NCBI GenBank assembly: GCA_028023455.1
Contig: JAQFVV010012512.1
Span: 722,413 to 786,412 of the forward strand
Length of the DNA stretch: 64,000 nt
Direction of reading: 5' to 3'
From: Epiperipatus broadwayi
Taxonomy: Eukaryota > Onychophora > Udeonychophora > Euonychophora > Peripatidae
Shown: one piece after another, positions 1-12,113 of the stretch
How positions within the stretch are numbered: the stretch's first letter is position 1
Layout: every line of letters starts with the position of its first letter
Made by a program: the position numbers and the translations under genes
The notes under the pieces: generated by a model
Told to the model about the DNA's origin: nothing
The model's database searches: none
What the model saw: the letters and a program-made list of their open reading frames with translations, nothing else

Positions 1-515
1 ATTAAAATTTTGATTCCTAATTGGTTATGGTTTTCTAAGAAATTATATCTTTTTATAAAAACAGCTAACTTTTTTTAAAAGAGTTTAAGTTCTTAAATAT
101 TTTCTTATATATGTGTGTGGGACTACCACAGAAAATGAATTTTATATAGAAATTTATTTAAATAAAGAGTTTTAACTGAAAATAATAATTTAAATTAATT
201 TAAGAGTTATAATGCTTTTAAATCTATTGTATTATGGCTTCTTTTGCATATATATGTAGGTAATTACACACATATAACAATGTTTATACAACTTAATCTA
301 AATTATATCCTTTTATAAATATGTATACATTAAACACATGCAAACATTAATATGGGTATTAGATGTGTGAAAATATACAAATACACACACATAAACATAT
401 TAATTAAATTATTAGAAGCTTATATATGTGAACTGGGATGGGTTTGAATTAGGGAAAAATACTACTATGCAACATAGTAGGGGAAACAGGATGATGGCTA
501 AATAATACCATTTCA
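1..515. repeat. Dispersed repeat, copy 1 (second copy at 40602-41131)
   Basis: This stretch is closely similar, in the same orientation, to 40602-41131. Both copies contain the same ordered landmarks: a 'ggttttctaagaaattat' segment near the left, a run around 'taaataaagagttttaa', the string 'attagaagcttatatatgtg', and an ending in 'ggggaaaca'. No open frame is preserved, so it is noncoding repeat DNA of unknown class. It may extend left of the window. A short perfect palindrome (ctactatg-caa-catagtag) lies at 463-481. Confidence 0.75.
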
Positions 516-535
516 ATATATATATATATATATAG

Positions 536-572
<37 letters not shown>
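516..572. repeat. (AT)n microsatellite
   Basis: A dinucleotide AT tract with one short interruption (gaata). It separates the dispersed repeat on the left from segmental-duplication block A1 on the right. The B1 copy at 58.99 kb also begins at an AT tract. Confidence 0.9.
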
Positions 573-575
<3 letters not shown>

Positions 576-589
576 TGCTATTATTATTC

Positions 590-1888
590 TTTTATTTTAT
601 ATAAATATTGAAGCAACATTGCCAAGCTCAGGAGGTCATTATATTATATTTCCAACATTTCTAGAAGAATAAACAGTGCTTGATCTGATACTTAAAAAAT
701 AAATTTTCACACCCCTTCCAAACTAAATTGTCTAATCAACAATTCTGAGGAACAACTCTATTCTGAACAAACTTCTCAAACCATATACATGATTTTTTGC
801 AATCATGTTAATTGCTATACAGTTTATTTTCAGTGAATCTGATGCTAGTCTGGCAATCAAACCCTCCCAAAATAAATATCTATATAAAAAAGCCCAAAAC
901 AATTTCAACTGCAAAATCTATATTTCTGAACCATGAAAACCAACATGCCCACACATTTGAACATACTCTATTAACAGTCATATGCTTAAAAAAATAATAC
1001 AAAGTGTAAAAAAAGACTGTCACATTGCAAATAACACCATTGCCATCAACAAAAGAGAATCCTGTTCCCCCCCTCTCTAAAATGTGACCTATGTATACCA
1101 ATAAATTTATATATAATTTATATAACATTTATATCAGATTCCTTGTCTAGACAATGCAGATGCATCATTATGGTTATATCACTTATAAGATATTAAAACC
1201 ATGCTTAGCGGATTGCATTCAGTGCATATATATTCCAACCTGAGGCAGTTCGTATATCTCACTTCCTAATAAACAATTTTCAAGCTTTTTTATCTAGCAC
1301 CTCCAAACACATATCTAAATATCAAATATTTTGTATTATATTTGTTATCTGATATATGAATAATTTAAAGTATAATCAAGCAGTTTGCATTTTTCTTTGC
1401 TGTTATCTTATGAGGCACGTGTATTCAAATATTCCACCATACATAAATCCATATAATCACTTCTTTACATATTTTAACATTAAAATTTACTTAATCTGAG
1501 AATCTGTTTTCATCTAAGAAAACCTCTAATAATCATTAACGATGCCTGATTATTACTTGTTGTCTATGGGGCAAGTATAGAGACGTGCAGATGTCGACTA
1601 TTTATTTTTAACCCACACATTTTATTTATCTTAATCTTCTTACGTGAAAAATTTATGGATATGTCAAATGCATATTTAGAAATATATTTTATCTCATTTA
1701 TTTGATATTTCAATTTTATGCATTGGCAAAACTCCTTGAGTAATCCTCCTTAAACTGAACTGATTCTTGCAATAAATGTCTTGTTCTTACCGTTTCAAAT
1801 AACATTCCTTTTATATTATTTATGCTCCACAAAAATAATTGAACGATAAGAAAAGCGATTTTGTTATTACTTGAATGCTTTTATTTTT
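590..1888. repeat. Segmental duplication block A1 (partner 58992-60308)
   Basis: About 1.3 kb of noncoding DNA aligns continuously, in the same orientation, with 58992-60308, with scattered substitutions and small indels. Landmarks in both are 'gcttgatctgatacttaaa', 'ctgaggaacaactctattc', 'cattaacgatgcctgatta' and 'ggttattacttgaatgctttt' or a close variant. The alignment stops at the same point in both copies (ttacttgaatgcttttatt). Small ORFs on both strands here are not conserved in length between copies, so I do not call a gene. Together with A2/B2 it shows that a multi-kilobase unit was duplicated. Confidence 0.85.
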
Positions 1889-3539
1889 AATAACTAAAGT
1901 TTTAATTTGATTTTAATACTTTTCATGCAGATCTAACATTTATTGTGAAATACTTTTGCTTAAATGAGCTCAATGGTAAAATCATTATTTAATATAAATG
2001 ATGTATTGAAGTAAAACATTTTTTTCATGCTTATAGTATTTGTGCAAATCTTGTTTCTTAAAGTTAATTTACATTTCATTTTTTTTGCAAACAAGACGCT
2101 ATCAAGCGTCCACATTAACACAAATGCACGACTACCAATTCGACAGAATGATATATAATTAATTAAGATGGTAATCTGTTAATTAAGCAAATATATTAAA
2201 ACTATATAAATACGGTTTATTTGGGGTGATGGTTAATAATAATAATAATACATACATACTATGATTAAGGTTTTTAAATAATTTTAACATTTCAATCTGG
2301 GATAATGAAAAGAATAAAATATATACATATACAAACAATGCAAATAAAAAAAAAAGGCGACTTTCAGAAACAAAGGAGAACATGTTTAAATACTTAAAAA
2401 GTGATGCATACTTTTAAGATAATAGTAATATATTAATTTGTTTTAATTATCTCTCTCTGGGAAAACTACAGTTGAGGATCATTTTTCATTAACTTAAGAA
2501 TCTTTATAATGTAATGTCATTATTTAGGATTTGTAATAAAATTAAATTACATATTACCTTTAAACCCTCTTCAGCTGACACATTTTTGTTGGAAATCAGC
2601 GATTAATTTTATTGGTCAATTACATAAAAGTTTGATGAAATGTTATTCGTCAATTATGTTTAGAATATGCTTCTATTAAAAAATATATAACCTTCAATAA
2701 ACAGAACTGTTTTAGTTTAGCTTCTAAAAATCTAATTATTTCACATTCAAATCGGTTAAATGTAACAAAAAATTACAAATAATGTTAATAACTGGAAAAA
2801 AATATATAAGAAAAAACATTTGAAAAAGAACCTCCAGAAAAACAAAATAATTAATTATACTTCAACCTATCATTATGTAACATCGCTAGTCGTTTTTTTT
2901 TTTTTTGTCTTAGAAATCACGATATCTGATTATTCATTTTTGTTGTTTTTTCTTAGTCTAAAATTCAATATTTTAAATAAAAATGTAAATCTAGACACAT
3001 TATTAGTCAATATATATATTATATATGTATTTTATATATTTTTTATTAGTCAAAATAGTGTGAAAAGCAATAAAAAATACTTAAATATTTATGAAAAATA
3101 GTTGCATATTTCTAGAACATCGAATGTCATTGTCACTTGCCTTGAATAGTGGTCAAAAGCTCTTCTTTTTGCCTTGATTATTTTTCTTTTAAAATTTACA
3201 AATTTTCAAATCAAAGTTTATATTTATGTAAATTAATGTAAAAAATTAATTATCAATGTAAAAAATTATGAGGAATATATTTATTTACATTCAAAATCCA
3301 GTCGAAAGCATAAAACATTCATAAAACATTTGGGTTTGATTTTTGCCTTTCACAGTTAGAAATTCATAGTGAACAATAGCAGAAGCTCACAGTCAGTGCT
3401 TACTGGCTCCTTATAAGGGGAAAAAGGTTGTACTATATCACAATAGATGGAAATAAAAAATCCATTTTTTTTTCAAAAATGACTGCCAAATGCAGATTTT
3501 TTTAAAAACTAAATCACAATTTTTTATAAGAAGAGAGAC
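1889..3539. other. AT-rich noncoding stretch, nothing recognised
   Basis: Very AT-rich sequence with poly-A and poly-T runs. A 93-codon ORF at 2820-3101 (+) is rich in Phe, Tyr, Ile and Asn as expected from AT-rich random DNA and resembles no family I know. This stretch has no counterpart between B1 and B2. Confidence 0.5.
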
Positions 3540-6240
3540 AGAAAAAGAAAAAAAAGGGTGGCGATATAGGAGTTATGTCAAAAATATTTAAAAACTGTTA
3601 AATGTCAAGATCATTTGTAGTTGAGATAAGATTAGGAAGAGAAGAATGGGTAGTGGCTATAGTGTATATACCTACTGGAGATAAGCAAACTATAATGGAG
3701 TGGAACAGTGGCATATATGAATGCCTAGTTAAGGATATACAGAGTTTAAAGAAAAGGTGAAAATAATAATGGGTATAGGAAATATGAATGGGCATATTGA
3801 AGAAATTCATGATGTAGGTAATAAGAATGGACAGTTTTTGAAGAATTTTTGTCAGAGAGTGAATTTGAGCATTAAATATTTATCAAATATTTATGATGAA
3901 CACTAACAATGTACTAGAAATAATATATACCAAACAATGGATTATGTATTAGTAGAGAAAGAGGGAATGAATAAAGTACTGAAAATTAAAGTGTTTGATA
4001 ATAAAGAGAGAGTGTGTTATAGTGATCATAACTTCTTTATAATACAAATGGTTAGTAATGTGATGAAAAATATAAATAAAAGTAGAAGTGATAGTGAAAG
4101 ATGAGGATGGAGAGTGAATGATAAGAGTAAGTTAGAAGAGTATAAAAGAAATGTTGAAAAAACCATGGAAGAGTAAGTTGGGGATGAGTATAAGAACTGG
4201 TGTGGTGAAATAGAGAGAATGGCAAATAGGGATTTAGGTGAGAGTATTCAGAAGAATAAAAGTGATAAAAACATGAGAGTTAGTAAAAGTGTAAAAGAGA
4301 AAGAAAATTCATGTAGAGAATATATGTTATTAAGAACAAAGAACGTGAAAAATATGTTAATGTTCAATGAGAAAAGTACTTAGAAAAAAGGAAGTTTTCT
4401 AAAATAAATAATTATATAGAGAGAATGAAATGGAATAGTAAGTTATTAGGGGATATTAATAAAAGTGGAAGAGATGAGAGTAAAAAAATGGAAATACATT
4501 AAAAGAAGAAATGTAGGGGAGAGAGATAGTATTACTAGATGATGAGCATGTAAAGACTAACTCTAGAAAAAAATTAGAGATTGTATTAATTAAGTAGATA
4601 ATTGTTACAGAAAAGATGTTAGATATGAAGAATAAAGTGATAGCAAGCACAAAAGCATATAGTAATGGGGAATATTAGATTTATAGAAATTGAACAGAAT
4701 GAGGCAGGAAAGAAATTGAAAAGTGTAAAGGTAAGAGGTTTAGATGGATGGGCAGCAGAGATGGTAATGTATTTAGAGCTGTAAGGCAAAAGTAAAATTG
4801 TTATCATGTTTTAATAAGTTGGTGCAGAAGAGACTATTTCCAGGTAGTTTGAGTAATACAAAAGTAAGCCTACTATTTAAATGAAAGAGAAAGGATTATA
4901 AAAAAATAAACAGTTATAGACCGATATTGGTAACTCAGTTTTATATAAAGATTTTTTTATATATCGTAGCTGGATGGGTTGCAAAATAGATGTAAGAGAA
5001 TAATATAGTGGGAGAAATGCAAAGAGGTTGTTGTTTGGATAGACATAAGGAGATAATTTATTTGTAGTTACACAACTTATGGATATGATTAGGTATAGGT
5101 AGACTGTTATAAATGGCTTTTATAGATATAGAGAAGGCTATGATAGAGTAAATAGAAACAGATTATGGGCAAGTTTAGTAAATTTGGGAATGGATGGAGC
5201 TTGAGTGGATATTATTAAAAAAATATATGAAAATAATTATTATGAATTCGGGAATATAGAAACAGTTAAAGTTAAAAATGGGGTGTGACTAAAACAATGT
5301 TGCCCTATATCACCTATTTTGTTTTTGTTGTATTTGAGAGAAATGGAGAGAGCAAGTGAAAAACTAGTAAGAGTGACAGAGATATTATTAATAGGTGGCA
5401 AGGGAGTATATATATATTATCGGGTCTTTTATTTGCAGATGATGTCTTTTTGTGTTTAGAAAGAAGGGAATATATGGAAGATATGCTGAGGATGTGTGCA
5501 AGAGTGGGTAAAAAGATGGGGCTTAAGTCTAGTGAAGAAAAATGTAAAGTAATGATGATTAATACTGAGGAAAGAGAAGACCGACAATTGTTATTGGGGG
5601 ATGAAAAGTTAAGTGTGGTGAATAGATATAACAATTTGTGAATCGTCTTAAGTAATCAGAGATATTGCTTGGATAAATGGGAGAAAAAATGATAAATGTT
5701 GCAAAGAAAACAAAAGTATTTCTAAACAAATTAAGAGTTTTCATATAATAAATATGACATAGAGAGAATTGTATGAAAGGGAGTTGTGGTAGTAGGGTTA
5801 ACAAATGGTAATGATGCATTATGTGTTAGTAAAGGGCTATTAGATTCTTTGGAACAATTATAAAGCGAAGAATGAAGACATGAATTAGATGCATATGTGT
5901 GCACAGCAAACAAGGCAATTCAAAGAAAAATGGGATGGACAAGTTTTTATATGAGAGATGTAAGAAGGAAAATGAAAATGTTCAGTAGATTGCAGTTTAT
6001 GGATTATAAAAGAATAGTCATAATCGTATTTACTTGAGTTATGAATAAAGGACAGGTAACACGATGGGTTAGAAAGATGCAATATGCAGAAGATTTGGAT
6101 AAGGAATTTATATCAGTATCCTTGTACAAATAGTGGGATGATTGTGTTAGGAGAATTGTTGAAGGTGTTATGGTGGTAAGGAATGGGATAGAAGAATAGA
6201 TGCACTAATAAACAATAGAAAATTAGAGAAATTGAGAACT
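3540..6240 (+). mobile_element. Decayed non-LTR retrotransposon (LINE) with endonuclease and RT remnants
   Basis: Several short frames together give a LINE ORF2-like order. An endonuclease-like part begins near 3598 (VVEIRLGREEWVVAIVYIPTGD), followed by a G-N-M-N-G-H segment near 3775 and an 'SDH' near 4022. The RT part includes 'GLDGWAAEM' near 4740, an S-Y-R-P-I segment near 4915, 'AFIDIEKAYDRV'-like coding near 5113-5150 and the catalytic block 'LLFADDVFLCL' at about 5426-5455. The C-terminal connector 'KMGWTSFYMRDVRRKM' lies near 5925. Stop codons and frameshifts interrupt every segment, so it is dead. The region is A/G-rich on the plus strand, unlike its surroundings. The exact clade cannot be fixed by eye; an RTE or CR1-like lineage is possible. 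It lies between blocks A1 and A2, where the second duplication copy has no such element. Confidence 0.85.
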
Positions 6241-6250
6241 AGTATGGAGA

Positions 6251-6251
<1 letters not shown>

Positions 6252-6286
<35 letters not shown>

Positions 6287-6289
6287 TCT

Positions 6290-6341
<52 letters not shown>
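6252..6341. repeat. (AT)n microsatellite with internal inverted repeat
   Basis: Two AT tracts are separated by 'actctccat'. Together with the preceding 'atggagagt' this makes a near-perfect hairpin (atggagagt-(AT)n-actctccat). It sits at the 3' side of the decayed LINE. Confidence 0.85.
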
Positions 6342-6344
<3 letters not shown>

Positions 6345-8897
6345 TGGGATGGGGTGGTAGAAAAATGAGTTTGAACTGGGTGATGCCAAATTATCATCAC
6401 TCCCAGTCAATTTAAAATGAAATATGAATAAATATACAAAAGTAAATATAAGTAATATATAGTATTTTATATGAGCATGAGATTAGGAAATCTCTGAGAG
6501 CATTGAGAGATCAGCCAGCTAACTCAGAAGAGCAACTAAAAACATAATTATAAATTCAACCAGCATTATAAAGTAAATGTACTCATGATAAATACCATTT
6601 ATCATCATCATTGATGGGAATAAAATAAATCACTACAATATATCAACAGTCAATCTTGTGACTGGATCGGAAAATGGGTCTTCTGTAGACTGGGATAACT
6701 ATTGAGTCTTTGCCACCTTGGGCAATTATTTAAACATAACTTGGATGCACTAGCTTAGTGCCCACCAATCAGAATACATAATAATCAGAAAATCTAAATA
6801 ATAATTTTGGGAAATTTAAAACATACTGATCATCATCAATGCTTTGGCCACTTGTACTGGCCAACTATAAACTTAACTCCTAATAAGACTAAACTAAAAT
6901 AAAAGATAGTGCATGGGCTTTAAAGAGTATCCTCTTTTGCACCAACCAGGATGATGATTGATCATTGCTGGATGCCCAAAAGCACTAAATACACACCCCC
7001 ATTTATATATTCATCCTGTGTATGAATCTAGCTCAAAGAACATAAGCTCTGTTAGTGTATGTGACCAAGAGATGATGGAAACCATCTTTAACAATTTAAT
7101 AAGTTTATTAATAACAAAAAAACAAAATTAAGGTCTATAAAAATACAATTACACACATATAAGTTTTCTGATTTTCATTACAATACAAACTTTGAAATTG
7201 TCTCATTGTAATTTACATAATTACTATTCAAAATTGAAGTTACTACATTGATTTATAATATTTCTTAATAAGTATCTGTAAATGCATACATATATCTGTT
7301 CACACATGTGTGTTTTATAATATACAATGTAAGCAGTTCAATTAACATAAAATAATTATTAAAAAAAGATTACATTTTACGTGTGCGCGTGTGCACATGC
7401 TGACGTTAAATCTTTTAACTTGTTACCATAATATTATCATTTTCCATAATTAATTCAATATTGAAAGTAGATAGAATCATGTTACTTAATTCTTTCATAA
7501 CTGTTTAATATCTTTTTTAAAATAAAAAATATAAATTTCTTGACCGGATTATTGTTGATTGATTTCTATATAAAAGTATTCATTTTTCCATCAGGGTTAC
7601 TCTTAACTAATTATAGTTTTCTTTTTTCTTTAAAAAACAAAACAGTATAGTCAATTTTATGGCAGGTCACTTGTTCATTAATTATCAATGTTTTTAAATT
7701 TAAATTATAGCATTGCCTATTTCTTTTGTAGTCTAAAAGATCTTTCCCCTTAAATCTCTTTTTCTTTAACATAACTTTTTAAAAAAGAAAAAAAAAAGAC
7801 GACCGAGAGGATTATTGTTCAAAAATGTCTCTCTTGCCTTTAATGGTCAATTAATTATTTTTGACTCTTAATTGTAATTCAAGCAAAATTACTTTATATT
7901 CTTTTAAAATATATAAATTTTTAACCGACTTAAAATAATACTGTTCTCTATATATCTATTTTTATATGACTTATTTCAAAATAACTCACAAGCTATATAT
8001 ACATTTAGGTGTGCTTCTCTGCATATATCTGATGCAGATTATGTGTAATTAATTCTTCAGCAAGCTGGAAGATTTTTTGTGGTGAGTTTGGTTTTAGTGA
8101 ACGTCATTATCAGGAAAAAGTATAAGCCATATAAAATATTGGTCTCCCTTTCTGTCTAGGATTGTTCCAAGCAAGCATCAGTCTTGGTTAGATAGATTTC
8201 AGGCAATCAACTGCTCTCTCTATGTTTAAGGCTATGAATTACAACACAAAAAAGTGGGTCATTTTCTCCATGTGAATTCAAACTCCTGCAAAGGAAAACA
8301 GTCCACTGTCTTGCCTTCAGCTACATCAGTTTTTGGTAGCTATTCCGCAAATTCTATGGTCAGCTAAAACCAACTGTTGCACTTCATCAAGTTGCAACAA
8401 AATATTGTAACCAACTTTTCAGCTGACCGTTCTTACAAAAATTATTACCCAGACCTTTCTCTTCAAAAATCACTATCCAGACTGGATCTTATTAGTTATC
8501 AGCCCTTTTATAGAATGAACTAAGGTGATTTTAACAACTTGATTGAAAACAGAGTTTTTATTTTTATCTCTCTAATACCTTTTCAAACAAACATGTTTTT
8601 AATTAAAGGATTTCTAATAGATAGAGATTTTGTTTAATTAATTAAAATTTCAAAAATTCAATACTTGTTTTTAAATCTCAAAATCATAATAATATTAATA
8701 ATACAATATTTATATTTATTCAGACCTTTTAAAAGTTTAATTTATAAAACAATATTTTAAATCAGAGTTATTATTTATTATTTATTTATTGTTTATTTCA
8801 ATGAATGTAGAAAATATCCACTATAATTTTTATCTATGTTTATTTCTAGTTTTCCTTTCAACTTTATATATATATATACGCACACACACTATATTAG
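6342..8897. other. AT-rich noncoding stretch
   Basis: No gene is recognised. 6400-7080 contains several 'atcatcat/gatgatgat' clusters and may be the LINE 3' region or another old repeat. 8140-8500 is somewhat less AT-rich but has no supported reading frame. The rest is poly-A/T-rich. Confidence 0.4.
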
Positions 8898-8939
8898 TGT
8901 ATGTAATCCAACTGGTTACAATATATATATATATAAGTA

Positions 8940-9310
8940 AACAGGATATTGGGTGTGAATTAACTTACGATAACAGCAAGGAAAGTAGTTTATTGTTTAA
9001 GGCTCGATCAGGATTTTTAGCAACATGAGATTATACTCATAATTGGAAAAATATGGGTGATTTAGGCTGCAAGTTGTATAAGAAAGACATAGAAAATATA
9101 AGGCACCTGTTGATTCAATATAAAGGCTTAGAAGCAGAAAGGGTACAAATAATAAAGTTGTGGAATACTAAATATAAGCAAAATGATTATACAGAAAGTG
9201 GGTTTTTGATTTTTATGCTGAGTTTGGAAAAAGATAAAGAGGATTTAAATATAAAGTCCATGGAGTTGAGAAGGATTTTGTATTGGAAATGGATGGAGTA
9301 GAATATGGTA
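8940..9310 (+). pseudogene. LINE C-terminal tail fragment (copy in A2)
   Basis: One frame reads 'SSLLFKARSGFLAT', a stop, then 'DYTHNWKNMGDLGCKLYKK' followed by 'ENIRHLLIQYKGLEAERV'. This matches the usual tail of non-LTR retrotransposon ORF2 proteins: an R-T/S-G-x-L-x-T stretch, a tryptophan, then a Cys-His knuckle (CxxC-x8-H-x-L-L). The second cysteine of the knuckle is Tyr here, but in the duplicate at 61.8 kb it is still Cys (CKLCKK). The fragment is present in both duplication copies, so it was inserted before the duplication. No RT precedes it, so it is a 5'-truncated dead copy. Confidence 0.7.
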
Positions 9311-10154
9311 AAACATAGGGTGTGGAATGGAAAGAGAAGATAAATTCGCTAAAAGGTTTCTTTGGCCATAGTTGCTGAGAGTTCCCTGATACCTTATAAG
9401 TTGAAGTCACAGTGCATCAACATCACATCAATAGACAGTTAAAGTTTAAGACTTTATTAATAGTAATGTTAGATAAAGACCGTTAAAGAAAATGGTGGCA
9501 ATATTACTAAGATTGGCTTTCTATATAGTATACTTACTAATGTTATAGAACACTAAATAAATAATTGGATTATTATATCCCCAAAAGTAAGTATATATTT
9601 TAACTATGCAAATAAAAATAAAAAACCCAAAAGTAAGTACATATCATTTTACCCAAAAAATAAAAATAAAACTAACAATTATTTGTATTGATATGTATTA
9701 TTTTTGGTGTTTAATCAATCCATTTATTTGCTTTAAATTTGTAACATTAGTAATTAATTATTCAATCTTTAGCAATAATATCTTATTAATAAAAAAAATT
9801 TAAGTATATTAAAATAAAATGTAATTTGAAACATTACTTGACAATATTTCTTTCTACAAATTCAAAATATTTAACAGTTGAGAGTAAAAGTATTTCTGAA
9901 TGTAATTGTCGTTAATGTTTAAGACTTTTCTTATTATTACTATAGTTAAAAAATTGTAAATTAATGTATTTATTTGATTTATATATATATAAATTGAATT
10001 TTTTTCTTTATTATATATATATTGAGTTATATAATACATTCAACAGGGTGAATATTCTAGAATTGATAATTTTTGATTTAGAAAGCTACAATCAATTAAA
10101 CCATATTTACCGTTGGTTCAAAAAACTTTTAATTCTACATTTTTATAAAATAAA

Positions 10155-11174
10155 ATGAATTTCTCCTCAAAGGGTATTTATTGTTTTCCAAATTCTACGT
10201 TAGACAATGAAAACCAATTTTATTTACTCACGGAAGATGTTCATAATATTATATATTCACTCTTTCTGTTTTTCCACTCTTCATTTATAGAAAGAAGCAC
10301 TCTTATATTTCCTACCTTGGGAATAATTGGAAATTCATGCACATTAGTAGTGATTTATAAAATGAAAATAACTTATACAATGAAAATGAGTTTAATGTTT
10401 TATACAATTATGGAATTGTTTGAAGAATTTATATTTATCAGCAATTTAATCTACGTTTTTTCCCCTGCAAATTATTTAATAGTTTATTATATGACACACA
10501 TTTGGACTCGCTTGGGGATTTTCTTTGCAGATTTAAATGCACTTTCATTTCTTATGATAACCGTTCACCGTTTCATATCAGTTTGTTACCCACACGCTAG
10601 CAAAATGTTTCTCACTACAAATAATGCTATAATATGCATTTTGGCAAGTTTTGTAATAGCCTGTGTAAATTTAAATGGAGACTTTCTAATAATGTGCAAT
10701 AATATATATCAAAATGAAACAATATATGTTTTAAGAATAAAACGTGATTTCCAAAATAGTGTATTTCTAAAATTAATTTGCTTTTATAATTTACCTCTTG
10801 TTATTATTGGATCACTTATGGTAGTATATATGAATGTAAAAATAGTTCGAGGATTTGGTGAAATGCGTCGTCGCCTTCAACAAGTTTCAGTGACAGTCAG
10901 GGATAATATCTGGCAGGAACAGCAAACTCTTTTCATTTTATTAAACAGTATTCTTATTATTTTTCTTGGTTCCAGTATACCTCTTTTTTTTGCTACAGTA
11001 AACTATTTCATTTTTCCTTATGTAAAAAATATAAATTATTGTATAATGTGTTATTGTTTCTTATACCTAAATCCTATGGTATCTTTTTACGTTTTTGTCA
11101 GTACCAATCCTGAATTCAGAAAAACTTTTTTTGAACTGTTTAAAAAGAGTGCAAAAATTTCACCACCAAAGTAA
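10155..11174 (+). CDS. Class A (rhodopsin-like) orphan GPCR, single exon
   Basis: 339 residues with seven hydrophobic segments, likely a plasma-membrane chemosensory or peptide receptor; the ligand is unknown. Seen: the GN pair of TM1 at 59-60; TM2 about 78-102; TM3 about 114-141, ending in VHRF-ISVCYP where family members usually have DRY/ERY; TM4 157-176; TM5 203-231 with its proline at 214; TM6 259-285 with proline 276 but no CWxP; TM7 293-318 with NP at 306-307 but no Tyr at the NPxxY position; then helix 8 (NPEFRKTFFELF, 319-330). Asn13 and Asn187 are in N-glycosylation sequons. There is no Cys between residues 63 and 143, so the usual TM3-ECL2 disulfide appears absent. The start is supported because the paralog at 63221 starts at the same Met with the first 30 codons identical. 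The frame is uninterrupted with no sign of an intron. Poly-A-signal-like AATAAA strings lie downstream (near 11294 and 11470). Invertebrate chemosensory GPCR expansions are often intronless and tandemly arranged, which fits. Membership in class A is likely; the subfamily is unresolved. Confidence 0.85.
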   Translation: MNFSSKGIYCFPNSTLDNENQFYLLTEDVHNIIYSLFLFFHSSFIERSTLIFPTLGIIGNSCTLVVIYKMKITYTMKMSLMFYTIMELFEEFIFISNLIYVFSPANYLIVYYMTHIWTRLGIFFADLNALSFLMITVHRFISVCYPHASKMFLTTNNAIICILASFVIACVNLNGDFLIMCNNIYQNETIYVLRIKRDFQNSVFLKLICFYNLPLVIIGSLMVVYMNVKIVRGFGEMRRRLQQVSVTVRDNIWQEQQTLFILLNSILIIFLGSSIPLFFATVNYFIFPYVKNINYCIMCYCFLYLNPMVSFYVFVSTNPEFRKTFFELFKKSAKISPPK

Positions 11175-11200
11175 ATCATAAGTATACTTATAAAGTACGT

Positions 11201-11723
11201 CAACCTTGTATGAGTCGTATACAAAAGCATTCAATTTTTACATTACTTCAATTCTAATCTGTTATTATTATTCACAAATATCCAGATTTATTTAAATAAA
11301 AAAAAATCAACATTATTACATGCTCCTGTATTTTTTACAGCAATGAATAGATTACATGTAATAATTAGTATCCTTAAACAAACATTGTTTTCAATATTTA
11401 TTACATATTGCGTAAATAATTTATAAAATTATGTATATCTACTTTTAAATTTGTAAATATTTATTAGTAATAAATAAATGTCTGATATAGATACAGAATC
11501 TTGCGTTATTGAAAGTTTGTAAAATCCTGAAAAACGTGTCATGATGGTGTTGTATATTTATTTCAAGTATTTTGAATATGTTTGAAATTAATTTTTAATA
11601 AATGCAAAAGAAACTCATTTGCTATGTTGAGAGCCAGTCAAGCCATTTTTTGTTAATAATATTCAAAAAGAGAAATATAAAATGGTTATCCAAGACAGCT
11701 AAAGATATGACAAAACTTGTTGT
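11201..11723. other. 3' flank of the GPCR gene
   Basis: AT-rich sequence downstream of the GPCR stop codon with several possible polyadenylation signals. No other feature is seen. Confidence 0.4.

Positions 11724-12113
<390 letters not shown>

Larger units (their letters stand above)
8898..11200 (+). repeat. Segmental duplication block A2 (partner 61722-64000)
   Basis: About 2.3 kb aligns in the same orientation with 61722 to the window end. The block includes an (AT)n tract, a LINE tail and the GPCR gene. Divergence is clearly visible in the noncoding part, and indels are concentrated at the AT tract and at the insertion in the B2 copy. The spacing between the A1 and A2 starts is about 8.3 kb, against about 2.7 kb for B1 and B2, because the intervening DNA differs. 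Confidence 0.9.

Noticed and set aside
812-1128. ORFs in block A1 and their partners at 59143-59447 as a conserved gene pair
   Set aside because: The frames differ in length and are broken differently between the two copies; similarity is only that of the duplicated DNA.
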